This document shows, piece by piece, positions 41,131 through 53,288 of a DNA stretch of 64,000 nucleotides; position 1 is the stretch's first letter, and each line of letters begins with the position of its first letter. Below the pieces are notes generated by a model. It saw nothing but the letters and a program-made list of their open reading frames with translations. It searched no databases and was not told the origin of the DNA. The DNA comes from Glandiceps talaboti (taxonomy: Eukaryota; Hemichordata; Enteropneusta; Spengelidae). The stretch lies in NCBI RefSeq assembly GCF_964340395.1, contig NC_135565.1, forward strand, positions 10,436,742 through 10,500,741, in the 5' to 3' direction. The position numbers were made by a program, and so were the translations under genes.

Positions 41131-42341
41131 AAATGATGTGAGGCAGGCGTTTCTTTTGGAAATGACACCACTGGTCTATCTAACACGTATAATATGGTAT
41201 TATAGTCTGTTGACAACACGCAGGGTAGAGAATGCCTAGACCCCGGTACGACACACGTGTCGCTTTGTGGCTGTCTCCGCTACACTACTACACAATACAA
41301 CGCTCACTCCTAAATCATATGAATTACTAAGATACCTTCGAAATAATTTCCCACAAAGTACACAGTAAAATGCGACACGGGGAGACACAAATTTATAGAT
41401 TGTAGAATGAATGGCTCGATACCCAGAGAGCTAAACAAACCGGGGACACAGTGAACGGCGTGAGTGCCGTGTAAAGAGATAGGTGCCCCGTCGATTCACG
41501 AAATGAGACCCACTTATTAAATATCGTTCAGCGCTGAATTTATTTTACCTCGCCGTGGGTAACCTTTGTTGAACCACGTTGTAATTACATTTATGATTAA
41601 GTCACCAGTATTATGCTATTTTAAATGAAATTTCCAGAGTTAACTTTATAGTCCAAAAGTGATCAACAATCCAGTCAAAAAGTCTAGGGTCTCTCGATCT
41701 TTTCTCTACAGAAAACGTTTAATATTAACTCCAGATAAAAAAATCAGCCTCTAAGTGGTCTGTAAACATTATCTTGTACTATTATTTGCTTACCTTGTAT
41801 TTTGTAACGGTCATTAACTCGGGGGACACCAGTCATGTCAGAGTTTTGAAATAAATCTACATCATGACGGAAATACAAGTTTCAATCAATGTGTTTTCTC
41901 ATATTTTCACTCAATATACTGGGTAATTGAAAAATTGCCAACATTTCAATATTTCAGATACATTTGGGCGTTGGTTGACAGCAATTAAATTGTTTTAATT
42001 ATTTGCTTTAGAAATTATGTTACCAGCTTGATTGATTGTGAAAATGACTATTTTGAATCGGTGATTGGGGTCAAAGGTCACATCATGCGTAACCCTCGTC
42101 ATCTATAGCGCAGAAAAAAAAACCACATTGAGAAAATCCCCAAATGAAAGTTAACATATTTAATGGTATATTGAAATCCTTATACACAATTCATGTTTTT
42201 TAGATATGAGTCCAAAATCTTATATTTTGATATATAACAGATAAGTTTTTATATACTCATCTTTTAAATGACATAACAATGACCTTGGCATGATCCGTGA
42301 AATTGACAACAAAATAGAGAACACCTTTATCTAGATTAAAC
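41131..42341. other. non-coding stretch with a DR1-type site
   Basis: GGGTCA-A-AGGTCA at 42068-42080. No gene was recognised. Confidence 0.45.
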
Positions 42342-44182
42342 TCATCAATTGCCATACCCTATCTCTATGTAACGTACATCAATTACCATACCCTATCTCT
42401 ATGTAACGTACATTAATTACCATACCCTACCTCTATGTAACGTACATTAATTACAATACCATATCTCTATGTAACATACATTAATTATCATACCCTATCT
42501 CTATGTAACGTACATCAATTACCATACCCTATCTCTATGTAACGTACATCAATTATCATACCCTATCTCTATGTAACGTACATAAATTACCATACCCTAT
42601 CTCTATGTAACGTACATCAATTACCATACCCTATCTCTATGTAACATACATCCATTACCATACCCTATCTCTATGTAACGTACATAAATTACCATACCCT
42701 ATCTCTACGTAACGTACATCAATTACCATACCCTATCTCTATGTAACGTACATCCATTACCATACCCTGTCTCTATGTAACATACATCAATTACCATACC
42801 CTGTCTCTATGTAACGTACATCAATTACCATACCCTGTCTCTACGTAACGTACATTAATTACCATACCCTGTCTCTATGTAACGTACATCAATTACCATA
42901 CCCTATCTCTATGTAACGTACATTAATTACCATACCCTGTCTCTATGTAACATACATTAATTACCATACCCTATCTCTATGTAACGTACATTAATTACCA
43001 TACCCTGTCTCTATGTAACATACATTAATTACCATACCCTATCTCTATGTAACGTACATCAATTACCATACCCTATCTCTATGTAACGTCATCAATTATC
43101 ATACCCTATCTCTGTGTAACGTACATCAATTACCATACCCTATCTCTGTGTAACATACATCAATTACCATACCCTATCTCTGTGTAACGTGCATCAATTA
43201 CCATACCCTATCTCTATGTAACATACATTAATTACCATACCCTATCTCTATGTAACGTATATCAATTACCATACCCTATCTCTATGTAACATACATAAAT
43301 TACCATACCCTAACTATATGTAACGTACATCAATTACCATACCCTATCTCTATGTAACGTACATCAATTACCATACCCTATCTCTATGTAACATACATTA
43401 ATTACCAAACCCTATCTCTACGTAACGTACATTAATTACCATACCCTATCTCTGTGTAACGTACATCAATTACCATACCATATCTCTACGTAACGTACAT
43501 CAATTACCATACCCTATCTCTATGTAACGTACATCAATTACCATACCATATCTCTATGTAATGTACATCAATTACCATACCCTATCTCTATGTAACATAC
43601 ATCAATTATCATACCCTATCTCTATGTAACGTACATCAATTACCATACCCTATCTCTGTGTAACATACATTAATTACCATACCATATCTCTACGTAATGT
43701 ACATCAATTACCATACCCTATCTCTATGTAACGTACATCAATTACCATACCCTATCTCTATGTAACGTGCATTAATTACCATACCCTATCTCTATGTAAC
43801 ATACATCAATTACCATACCCTATCTCTATGTAACATACATTAATTACCATACCCTATCTCTATGTAACATACATTAATTACCATACCATATCTCTACGTA
43901 ATATACATCAATTACCATACCCTATCTCTATGTAACATACATTAATTACCATACCCTATCTCTATGTAACATACATCAATTATCATACCCTATCTCTATG
44001 TAACATACATCAATTATCATACCCTATCTCTGTGTAACGTGCATTAATTACCATACCCTATCTCTATGTAACATACATTAATTACCATACCCTATCTCTA
44101 TGTAACATACATTAATTACTATACCCTATCTCTGTGTAACGTACATCAATTACCATGCCCTATCTCTGTGTAACGTACACCA
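42342..44182. repeat. 34-bp satellite array, ~54 copies
   Basis: The unit is ATCAATTACCATACCCTATC plus TCTATGTAACGTAC (34 bp). Variants segregate at CAT(C/T/A/C)AATT, CCTATC/CCTGTC, TATGTAA/TGTGTAA/TACGTAA and AACGTAC/AACATAC. Local dimer patterns occur, for example around 42880-43050, where GTCTC...AACATAC and ATCTC...AACGTAC units alternate. One unit near 43085 lacks two bases. The array is non-coding. Confidence 0.98.
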
Positions 44183-45879
44183 ACTTCAATTCGATATCTC
44201 GATGAAAAAAGAAGAAAAGTTGGTCGGCGCTGGATCGAGTACATAGAATGTGCATTGTAATGAGTAGTACCTCTACTGCTGATGATCGCCAGACGGAGTT
44301 CTCTAATGTCGGTCTATAGAAACAAACAAAGTGTTCATTCAACAGGGAAATAATCCTCCGAAGTAGACCGATTTCAATTTAGGCTGTTGGATCGCCCTGG
44401 AGCTACTTAAATATTATATTCATATAGCGAGGTTAGAGATATGAATATCTATAGATTGATTAAGTGCATAATAGAGTGATGCGATAGGCGGAAATTCAAT
44501 GAGCTGTATTGCTGTCAGCCATAATGATTCACGCGGATTATCCACTTGTCGTCTGATCACATTTCCCGCCTAAATTTCCACTGCAAAATTTACTTTGGAA
44601 TACTGCAGATATCAAGCCAATTCGTAGGATTAAGGTTATTGTGATCGTTTTAAAACCAAAATTAAAGTTAATCAAAGTTATTTTTCTATCCAAAATGAAA
44701 TTATTTGGTTTTGAGAGAAGTTACGTGATGTATTTATTATTTGTAGGGATGCTGACCGATAATTTAGAAGTTTACACAGGTTACAGACATGAAAAGAAAC
44801 CGATAATTCATTAAACAATTCTAAACCGAAACCAGCAGACTACAGGTTATAGCGCCAATGAAATTTTCGAAACAAAAGAAACTTTTTTTTGTCCTTGTAT
44901 TAAATTTCGCGTCATTTGTCCATTTGCGTGGAATAATGTAAGAAATTGTCGGAGTCAGTCGGTTGTGCCAAGCAGAAAATTCCTGCGCAATTGTCCGAAA
45001 GTGGAGCGAAGCAGTGAAACGCTCAGGAAACATAGTCGATAAAACAACAACGCCAGTAGCCATGATATAAACCAAAGAGATTTAAGAACGGAGATGGCAA
45101 TGCGAAAGTCAATTTCGTTTTGAAGTGAGGTCACTGTAGCTATCCGTGGATAGTCTGTACAGGATATTATAGCCGCCGGCTCTAACGCTTATAGTATTCA
45201 TGACTAGAGCGAGTAGGAATATATGTATGTAGTACGTGTCTACTTTCTACGTCGACTTCACTACCAGTGTAACAGAAAAAAACATTTCACTAAAATAGTC
45301 TGTGTTCAAACATCGCTAGATGACAGACGAGACAAGAAATTTTAACAGCGGACTAATTTTACAGGAAAATAAATATTAATATGTGGTCCGTGTAGTTGTA
45401 TACTTTTGTTTCCATTTTTGTTTCCTATAATTCTTGCGGTTTTTTCGCCCCTTTTTTCTCATCCGGTTTTTATTTGGTGGATTTTAACGTCATTTTCGTG
45501 TAACGTTCTATACCGTTCTGTTTATTTTTTTTTTGAAAAGTAATGAAATGTTACAAAAATGTATGGTTGGTGTATTCGCTACAATATCGTGTACAGATAC
45601 ACAAATGTAAAGAAATACTGTGTAATGTTTACTGTATTCCACTCCTGGTCTTTGCGTTCCACTCTGTAAATAAAGCATATCATAACTTGTTTCACGTGAA
45701 TTATTTGCGACTTGTAGTAATGATAAACTTATTCTAACCGTGGTATGGGAAATATCTGTCTGTCTGTCTGTCAACCGTTTTGTTCTGTTTTTCTTCTCTT
45801 GGCCTTTTCTTCTCTTTTTCTTCAATATTAGAGTTGAAATACATGTTAGTATGTATTGTTTGGTTTGATGTATTTATGG
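44183..45879. other. non-coding stretch, no supported gene
   Basis: Minus-strand frames at 44821-45075 and 45508-45825 were read without finding a domain. There is a short (CTGT)4 at 45759-45773. Confidence 0.45.
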
Positions 45880-46008
45880 GTAGATGGATAGACAGATTAA
45901 GCAGATTGATTGATAAAGGGTGGATGGATGGATGGATTGATTGATTTGATGGATTACGTGTCGATAGGTGGAATCAATGATTGAATGTATGGGTGGGTGG
46001 GTGAGTGC

Positions 46009-46042
<34 letters not shown>

Positions 46043-46305
46043 ATGTATGTATGTATGTATGTATGTATGTATGTATGTATGTATGTATGTATGCAGGTAG
46101 GTAGGTAGGAACGTGCATATCTACGTACACACGTACATATGTACCTATGTATGGCTGGCTGGCTGGCTGGCTGGCTGGACGGACGGACGGACGGATAGAT
46201 GAGTGGGTGAGTATATGTGTGGGTGGGTATGTATGTGGTGGGTGGAATGGTGAGAATTAATTTAAAAAAATCAATAGATGGATGGTTTGACGGGTGGACT
46301 GTTTA
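45880..46305. repeat. cryptic tetranucleotide-rich stretch
   Basis: A mosaic of GATG, GATT, GGTG, (GT)n, (ATGT)n at 46025-46093, GTAG, (GGCT)n at 46150-46177, (GGAC)n at 46178-46194 and GGGT blocks, each related to its neighbours by one or two substitutions. Confidence 0.93.
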
Positions 46306-49300
46306 ATTTCTGACCCTTTAATATCGTGCGGGTATTGACTTGCAAAATATTGTGTAATACCAAACATCATGTATAGATATTTCTAAAGTAAACACATAGG
46401 TGACGTTCGAAACCACCAAGCGGAAAGGCGATACCTGGAGACTGTATGAACTCCAATATATAAACAAAGACGGCATACTGACTGGATTGATTAACGAGGT
46501 AATGGACGTCACTGGAACAAATTGATTAAATTCAATCCAATTATATACTAATTTAATTAAGGCACAATTTAAAAAGCAGATTTTCGGAACGATTTAAAAA
46601 ATCGGATGGGTTGGGCTTTCGGCTAGTTGAGGAGATAGATTCATGTAAGACTTCACTATCCATTAGTTCGGGATGTGTTTTAACGTCAAATTGCTCACCG
46701 TGGCGAGAAAGAAAAAGTAAAAATGTTGGAATTAATCCAACCACATCAAGTGTGATGGACTCATTTGTGTCGCCAAATTACGGTATGAAAATTCCGGCCC
46801 TGACTTTCAGGCTTTTTGCTGTTCTTCTGGGAAAAGTCAGTCGCCAGGAAAGTGAATGCAAAAGAATTGACAACTTAAGCGTGAGTAAAAGGTCGATGCC
46901 GGCAACGCGTTCTTGAATTTTGTTTTTTTCCTTTCTCTTTTAAAAGCGACTATTTCAGTTTGTAGGCAATTCTTACATCCCTCTGGGAAGGGTAAAACGA
47001 ATATGGCTAGAAGTCAGTGGAGGGGGGCTGAATAGCATGTTGCCTGGATTGTTATAAGAGCGATGACTGCTCAAAGGGAACCACTCAATCAGTGAATACA
47101 CGAGCCGTATCGCCATGCGCCGCGCCAACAACGCATTGCTGGTTACCCTGGGGAACGCTCTAACACGAGTTGTGTACATGGATATTGGCGCTATACAACT
47201 GTTTACAGAAAGCACAGTGAAGTACTCTGAATTGCATTGTGTTATCTTTATTTTGATGGGGTTAGTTAATGTCCATATCTCCATCTAATTGTGTGACACG
47301 TGCATGAGGTTTCTCTTACAGCGTTCTCTTACAGTTATCAGCGTACGTACAACTGTAAAAAAAAAAATAGACGCCCCCCCCCCCCAGTAAAGAGCATTTT
47401 TTATTAATTTCTTAACGATTTCTATATTGTAAATTTTTTTTACCGGCCTTGCCAAGCTGACGAAAGTAGTATGTCGATGTTTTTTGGACCCATTTTTAGT
47501 GAATATTAAAATGGAATTAGGTTGTTGTTCAGTAGCGATGTGGTACAAATCGGACGGCATGTCTGCGGTGTACGATTCCGCTGACACTTTTCCATTACTG
47601 TTCACGCATGATGACCACGCATCATTAGTGATTTTCATCAACATTTTAGTCACTCTATTGTCACTTTTTTTCTGACGTCATACTGTTCGCTGGTAGTTCT
47701 CTTTTCCCCGCCACGCGCTCTCAAAAAGAAATACACTAAACTAACCACACTGTTTTCTAGTTCGCGGCATTTTTTATCTTTTCCTTGATCACGACCAAGA
47801 AAACTATCAATTCAATCTTGTATGAAATCAAGAACCGGACCGTAACAACGTAAACAATAGTAATGAATCTCGGATTTTTCTCGGGCATGGGCGCGTGAGA
47901 AAAGAGGAGAATTTTCGCGAGATTAGGCTAATAACGCGAGATTAGACTAATAACGCGAATATTATGGTCAACTGGGTCCTTTATTAACATTTTGCAGGTT
48001 CGTTTTCCCTCCCTTGTAATTTCTTCTCATTTTTGGCGGGCTAGTTCAGCGGTCTTTGATGACTATGGTGTCAGAATATGAAATAACCAAATCTGTCAGT
48101 CATAGGTTTGCTTGATTAGCAAGGTTTCAATGGCGGACCTACATTGTTCGCTTTCTTCCAACCCAGTGGGTTGAAGTGATGCGAACGAGGTTCCCATCGC
48201 AATTACCGACTGCTTTTCAATGGGATACAATTAGTGAATGAGTATACACGCCAATTGATGACTCCAGCGATGAAATATCAAGTCAGTTACTGTAACGTCT
48301 TAGTTACTAGTCAAATCGATTCACTGAAAATTTGCAGCCTGTAATTTCGAGATGTATAAAACTTGTAAGACGTAAAGTCGAACCATTCACTTTTTGTATC
48401 CAAGTAATGGTAATTGTATAAACTAATTATTATAAGTTATGTAAATTTAACAGTAACAAGTTCCTATATTTAAAGAAAAATCAAAATATGAAATCTAGAG
48501 TTTAGTTTCTTTGGTTATTATATTCTTATGCATCATACGCATGCGTGCGTGCTTGCGCGCGTATCTTATTTGTGTGGGTGTGTGTGTGTGTGGACGCACG
48601 TGTGTGTGAGTGTGCGTGTGTGTACATATGTGCGTGTATGCAATTTGTACCTGTGTATGTATTACAAAAGGAAAGAATTTCTAAGCGATTTATAAGTGAA
48701 TGCAAAATAGAAGTCAGATGTTTTTCCCACTTTGAAATTGATGAAACGAAAACACGAAACATTCAAAGACTGTCACAGATTTGGCGTTGTCAAATGTTGA
48801 ACTAATCTTACCTCGGCCTTTAAAAAAAGTGCAAGCATAAAAAATTACTAGCAACAATTTCATTATTTCCCGCCAATATACAAGGTTGATAATCAGTCTC
48901 TCGGTCTCGAAATGTCGTCTTTAGATTCGGGTCAAAGGTCGAAGTATGACAGGCGTAGTGACTGGCATACTATGAACGTAATAACAGAGAAGTAAGTGGT
49001 ATATAAGTTTTATCAGCCAATTAGTTATTCTGTAAATGTCTGGAATCAAACCCATTTAGGAACCTTTAATTGCACAGTGCAAAACGCTTTTTTTCCACGA
49101 CGGTTAAAATCTTCAGCTGTGAAGGAAGTGATTTGAAAAGGAGAAATGTGGTGGAAAACCGTCATTTTTCCCCCATACAAAACTCTCTTCCTAGGAGTAA
49201 TGAAGCAATACATAGTATTTCTATATCGAGAAAAAAAACTATACACGACAATTTTTTCAGATCATGACCACCGTTTATCGCAAAATAATCACAATCCAAT

Positions 49301-49984
49301 ATCGTTTAAACGCCGACTTCCTGTGGTATTGAAGCTAACTAAAATCACTGAACATTTTATTAATAAAATCAACTTTTTGCCACTTCAGTGGAACGCTACA
49401 TTTTAGTTTGCAAATGGCGTAAATAATTATGAAAGTGATGGCCATGAATATACTCTGTGTTCGCACCATTTCGTTAACACAAGGCGTTCAGCAATTTTCA
49501 TCGCGGAAATGTGACTCTGTTGACGGGACGAGTTGAAAATTAATAGCAATGTTAAATTAAGTCTATTAGCCCATTAATGTGATTAGATGGCAGGCAGGAT
49601 TATGTGGTCCAAGTGGTCAGCGACAAAAAGATCAAATCGGTGCCTACATACAGAAACTGTCTAATTATGCGTGTATTCCTAATTTTTACAGGGTAAAGTG
49701 GTCTAACTCAAGTCGATTGGTTATGTTATCAAATTGCAGTTTTTTGTTATTAAGTGTCATCGGAACATATCCAATCAAAATATTGGTTAGTGTTCAGTGA
49801 CTGCATTGTCGGATTTTCCTTCCTTTGAATTGATGATCTTAAATTTATTGTTGGAAATTTCAGTGTCTTGAGACAATGTTTGATGCAAGAAATGAAAACA
49901 CTCAATGTTATCATTCAATTTTTTTTTACGTTTTACTTTTCTATCAATCTTCAAGTCTCTTAGTCCAAGGGCCACATTCCACGG
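46306..49984. other. non-coding stretch, no supported gene
   Basis: A G/C-poor stretch with small features only: A11 and C13 runs near 47358-47387; a 19-bp repeat (GCGAGATTAGGCTAATAAC) twice near 47917-47955; a CRE palindrome at 47673-47680; an alternating (GT)n/CG-rich tract at 48537-48650; a DR1-like site at 48929-48941. Frames at 46611-46916, 46973-47284 and 47285-47653 have no recognisable domain. Confidence 0.45.
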
Positions 49985-50436
49985 TAAAGTCCTGTATTAT
50001 CACTTCACAATCCCTTCATATTGACATGGTAAGTCTTGTATTATCACCTCACAATCCCTTCATATTGACATGGTGAAATCTTGTATTATCCCCCCAAAAT
50101 CCCTTCATATTGACATGGCGAAGTCTTGTATTATCACCCCAAAATCCCTTCATATTGACATGGTAAGTGTTGTATTATCACCACACCATACCTTCATGTT
50201 GACATGGTGAAATATTGTATTATCACCCCAAAATCCCTTCATACTGACATGGTGAAGTCTTGTATTATCACCCCCAAATCCCTTCATATTGACATGGTAA
50301 GTATTGTATTATCACCACACCATACCTTCATATTGACATGGTGAAATCTTGTATTATCACCCCAAAATCCCTTCATACTGACATGGTGAAGTCTTGTATT
50401 ATCACCTCACAATCCCTTCATATTGACATTTTTTCT
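49985..50436. repeat. 44-46-bp minisatellite, left part
   Basis: About ten units of CTTGTATTATCACCTCACAA plus TCCCTTCATATTGACATGGTAAGT, with (CCCCAAAA) and GTGAA variants. The array is interrupted at 50437 by a TIR element fragment and resumes at about 50690. Confidence 0.95.
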
Positions 50437-50689
50437 CTGTGTTATTTATTGGTTTCTTCCCATCAGATGTACAGCCATTACAGATTGGCAGAACAGTTTT
50501 ATATTATCTTTTTAAGTTGATGTCAGTTTTGCCGGCATCCACTGTTTCTTGCGAGACTACATAATTTGCGCGATTTTATAATTTTTTTCTCAAATTCGTA
50601 AAAAAAGTTTAGGGTCGGCAGTGAAAAACTAGGTGGGGTCGGGTAACTGGAACCAAACAATTTTTTAGGCCTTATAACCACATTATTCC
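50437..50689. mobile_element. TIR element family A, copy 2 (one end), inside the minisatellite
   Basis: This is the reverse complement of much of 28783-29005. It keeps the terminal block GGGTCGGGTAACTGGAACCA then AACAATTTTTTAGGCC at its right edge, and internal blocks such as CAGATGTACAGCCATTACAG. The opposite terminus is missing. The minisatellite continues on both sides, so it inserted into, or was captured by, the array. Confidence 0.75.
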
Positions 50690-50880
50690 TTCATATTGAC
50701 ATGGTGAGGTCTTGTATTATCACCACAACATCTCTTCATATTGACATGGTAAGTCTTGTATTATCACCTCACAATCCCTTCATATTGACATGGTAAGTCT
50801 TGTATTATCACCACACTATCTCATCATATTGATAAGGTGAAATCTCATATTATCTCTTCACATTAACACGGCGAATACTT
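50690..50880. repeat. 44-46-bp minisatellite, right part
   Basis: About four more units of the same TTCATATTGACATGGT...CTTGTATTATCAC repeat, more diverged toward the right end. Confidence 0.9.
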
Positions 50881-51356
50881 ACTCCCCCCCACATGAACTG
50901 TAATTTGAGATTGAGCAGAGTGATATTTTCATCTCTTCGAATGTTCAACTTTCGCAAATAGAATACGTTCAACTGCCAAGTTTCATGAAAGCGAAAAGAA
51001 AATCCTTGTTGCGGACTTTTTTTCTCCTTGTGTGTGCCTTTTCAATTCTAGTGGTGAATTTATCATTTATTATCTTAATTCATAAAAAAACCGCGCTACA
51101 CTACATCGCAGAGATTGCACAACAAACTAACAACTAAAAAATGAAAAAATAATGCAACAGCTACGAAAAAAACAGAAAAAAACCCACCAGTACAATGTTT
51201 CAAAAAGAAAGTGCACAAATAACGTATAAAATTACTGGTTATTTTTCAAAGTTTTTTTTTTCAAGTACGAAGGATAAAAATTAACAAGACAGCTAGTAGA
51301 TTAAAACAAATTACCATTTTACAATATGAAAGAACATCACACATTAAAATAGAGAG
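50881..51356. other. AT-rich stretch, possibly LINE 3' region
   Basis: It lies downstream (minus strand) of the LINE C-terminal relic, so part of it may be that element's 3' UTR. No poly(A) or terminal repeat defines an end. Confidence 0.3.
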
Positions 51357-51582
51357 TCAACTATCCTGCAGAGACCCTGGCAACTCAAAAGCAGATACGG
51401 TTCTAAAATGATGCGTCTTCAACCCACTTTTGAACATGTGAACAGTCTTAGCACTACGAATATCAAATGGTAGTGCATTCTACAAGGAAGGTGCGCAAAC
51501 TGAGAAGGCTCTGAGAATTTTTGTAGGGACGACCTTTACAGTATTATAGGTACTAAAATTATTCAATTTATTAAAATCAAGT
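51357..51582 (-). pseudogene. LINE ORF2 C-terminal relic (reverse transcriptase protein tail)
   Basis: The minus-strand translation contains RAFSVCAPSL, a stop, NALPFDIRSAKTVHMFKSGL and KTHHF. This matches the conserved tail of CR1/L2/RTE-type non-LTR retrotransposon proteins (RAFSVAAPxLWNxLPxxIRxAxSVxxFKxxLKTHLF, from family knowledge). The conserved Trp codon is TAG here (51480-51482), so the relic is dead. The frame ends in a TGA at 51357-51359, after about 25 residues beyond the LKTHxF block. Nothing of the RT catalytic core is present, consistent with 5' truncation. It is on the opposite strand from the LINE at 61.7-64 kb. Confidence 0.85.
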
Positions 51583-51927
51583 TAATTCCATGTTTTACAA
51601 TATTTAGTATGTATTGTTACCATGGGAACACGATAGCACGACGACCCCCCCCCACTTTTGAACCCATTTTAAAATTGAAAATAGTTTGATTAATTCTCAA
51701 AATTCAGGTCTCAAACTGTCAGTAAACGTTGAAAAGTCTATTGATTCCCTGCGAAGTTATAATTCGAAATAAAAAAAAAACATCATCCTGGTATGGCAGT
51801 TGTGCATTTCCAAATCTGATAGGTCGTTGATAAACATTGTTAGGTCGTGTTTTTGGACCAGTTGCCCGATGGCTTACTTCCCGAAACTAACCAAAACTTT
51901 GTCATTGATACACTATATTCAACAATA
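51583..51927. other. non-coding stretch
   Basis: C run near 51645-51653 and A run near 51771. No gene was seen. Confidence 0.4.
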
Positions 51928-52171
51928 GGGAACTTGCAAACCCGCCATGTTGAATGTTGCATCATGGGAAATGTGATAATAAATACTAATCAATTAGTAT
52001 TGTAAACCATGTTGATACATTGTTTGCAACCACAAATAATCAATTCATAGTTACCCTGACCATTGTGGGAGGTTTATTTTATCAGTAGCTCCAGATTAGG
52101 TATTACGATAACCACAGATAATCCCATAGTCCATTGCGTCTGAGCATGCTCAGTCTGGATTGCAAGTTCCC
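51928..52171. mobile_element. TA-flanked TIR element, 244 bp
   Basis: The left end GGGAACTTGCAAACC and the right end (inverted) GGGAACTTGCAATCC share 12 perfect terminal bases and more beyond. TA flanks both ends (51926-51927 and 52172-52173), as expected for a TA target duplication of Tc1/mariner-type elements. A TGAGCATGCTCA palindrome lies just inside the right TIR. It has no coding capacity. Confidence 0.7.
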
Positions 52172-52325
52172 TATTATGGTGTTTTGTTTAAGCGCGTTGT
52201 TCATATGTAAATCAAATGATAGCCAATACCACGATCGAACGCTTTGGCATTAGGAAACTTGGAGATTGAAGGAGCAAAGCTGGGTTTAATTTTGTTTAGG
52301 GGTATAGTTTTCATGACGTATATTT
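52172..52325. other. short spacer
   Basis: Nothing recognised between two mobile elements. Confidence 0.4.
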
Positions 52326-52499
52326 AGATGTTATTCCCTAACATTTTTCTTCGTTCAGCCAAGGAAAATATGAGTGACCTATGTGGGGCTTTGTCACTAC
52401 GAATCGCTAGACGAGGAGTGACAAAACCCTTAGTCACGAGTATTTTCTGGCTGAATTAAGTAAAATATTGGAGAATAAGGGAGCCTTCAGTAATTGCAG

Positions 52500-52514
52500 G
52501 GGGGGGGGGGGGGC
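52500..52514. repeat. poly(G) run inside the Harbinger-like element
   Basis: About 15-16 consecutive G immediately after the TIR. The sister copy has a 9-G run at the same place, so the run sits at a fixed structural position. Confidence 0.9.
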
Positions 52515-52854
52515 AAATCGGGCCCGGACTGATGCGTAAAATGTGATCCTCGCCTGATTCCGTCGTGCTAAAAAGTGACCTTCCCTCAATTTCTTTTCAC
52601 TCAAATATGACCTTCCCCTATTAAAATATTTCAAAAACATGGAGTAAATGCTGTCAGACATGTAAGAGGACACTAGTCCCAGAATCAGTGGTTTAAAGGA
52701 ATTAATCCCACCGCTGCCACCACGTTGACAGTGTTACAGGCATTGGTTATTACCCCAACTACTACTACCACAATATATTTATGCGAAGATAGTGTTCACT
52801 CTATGCCACATGGTTGTCAACAGCGATTTGATGATATGGTCTGATTTTATGATA

Positions 52855-52882
52855 CCTAACCCTAACCTTAACCCTAACCCAT
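52855..52882. repeat. telomere-like (CCCTAA) tract
   Basis: CCTAACCCTAACCTTAACCC and TAACCC form about 4.5 units of the metazoan telomere hexamer with one variant unit. It is located inside the Harbinger-like element, so it is not a chromosome end. Confidence 0.75.
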
Positions 52883-52891
52883 AATCAAAGG

Positions 52892-53288
52892 CAACATTGG
52901 GCTCTTCATTACCAAGGTTATAAGGATGTTATGGTAAAAGTGAAACATGTTCTGAGCACCACATATACATAGCTAATAGAAATGCAAAGTACAGTGTCAA
53001 CAATCAAAATAATATCAATTTTTGAGGGGTCACTAAATGTGCACCTATCGGCTATATAGCATGGAGTTTGCATACAGTGTATGCATAGAGCTGTAATTTA
53101 AGACAACTTTGGGGTGTTCATTACCATGGTTACAAGGATGTTATAGTAAAAGTGAAACATATTTTGAGCACCTCATATAAAGTACAGTGTCAACAATCAA
53201 AATGATATTAATTTTAAGGGGTCACTAAATGTGCACCTACCGGCTATATTGCATGGAGTTTGCATACAACTATGCATAAATGCCAAAA
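52892..53288. repeat. ~190-bp tandem duplication inside the Harbinger-like element
   Basis: 52892-53090 and 53103-53288 share CATTACCA(A/T)GGTTA(T/C)AAGGAT, AAAGTACAGTGTCAACAATC, GGGGTCACTAAATGTGCACC and CATGGAGTTTGCATACA in the same order. The offset is about 211 bp. Copy 2 lacks a short segment around CATAGCTAATAGAAATGC. Confidence 0.88.

Noticed and set aside
42342-44182. CRISPR-like regular array of 34-bp repeats
   Set aside because: Head-to-tail repeats without spacers; minisatellite.
47285-47653. 122-codon minus-strand frame
   Set aside because: No recognisable domain; passes through homopolymer A and C runs.
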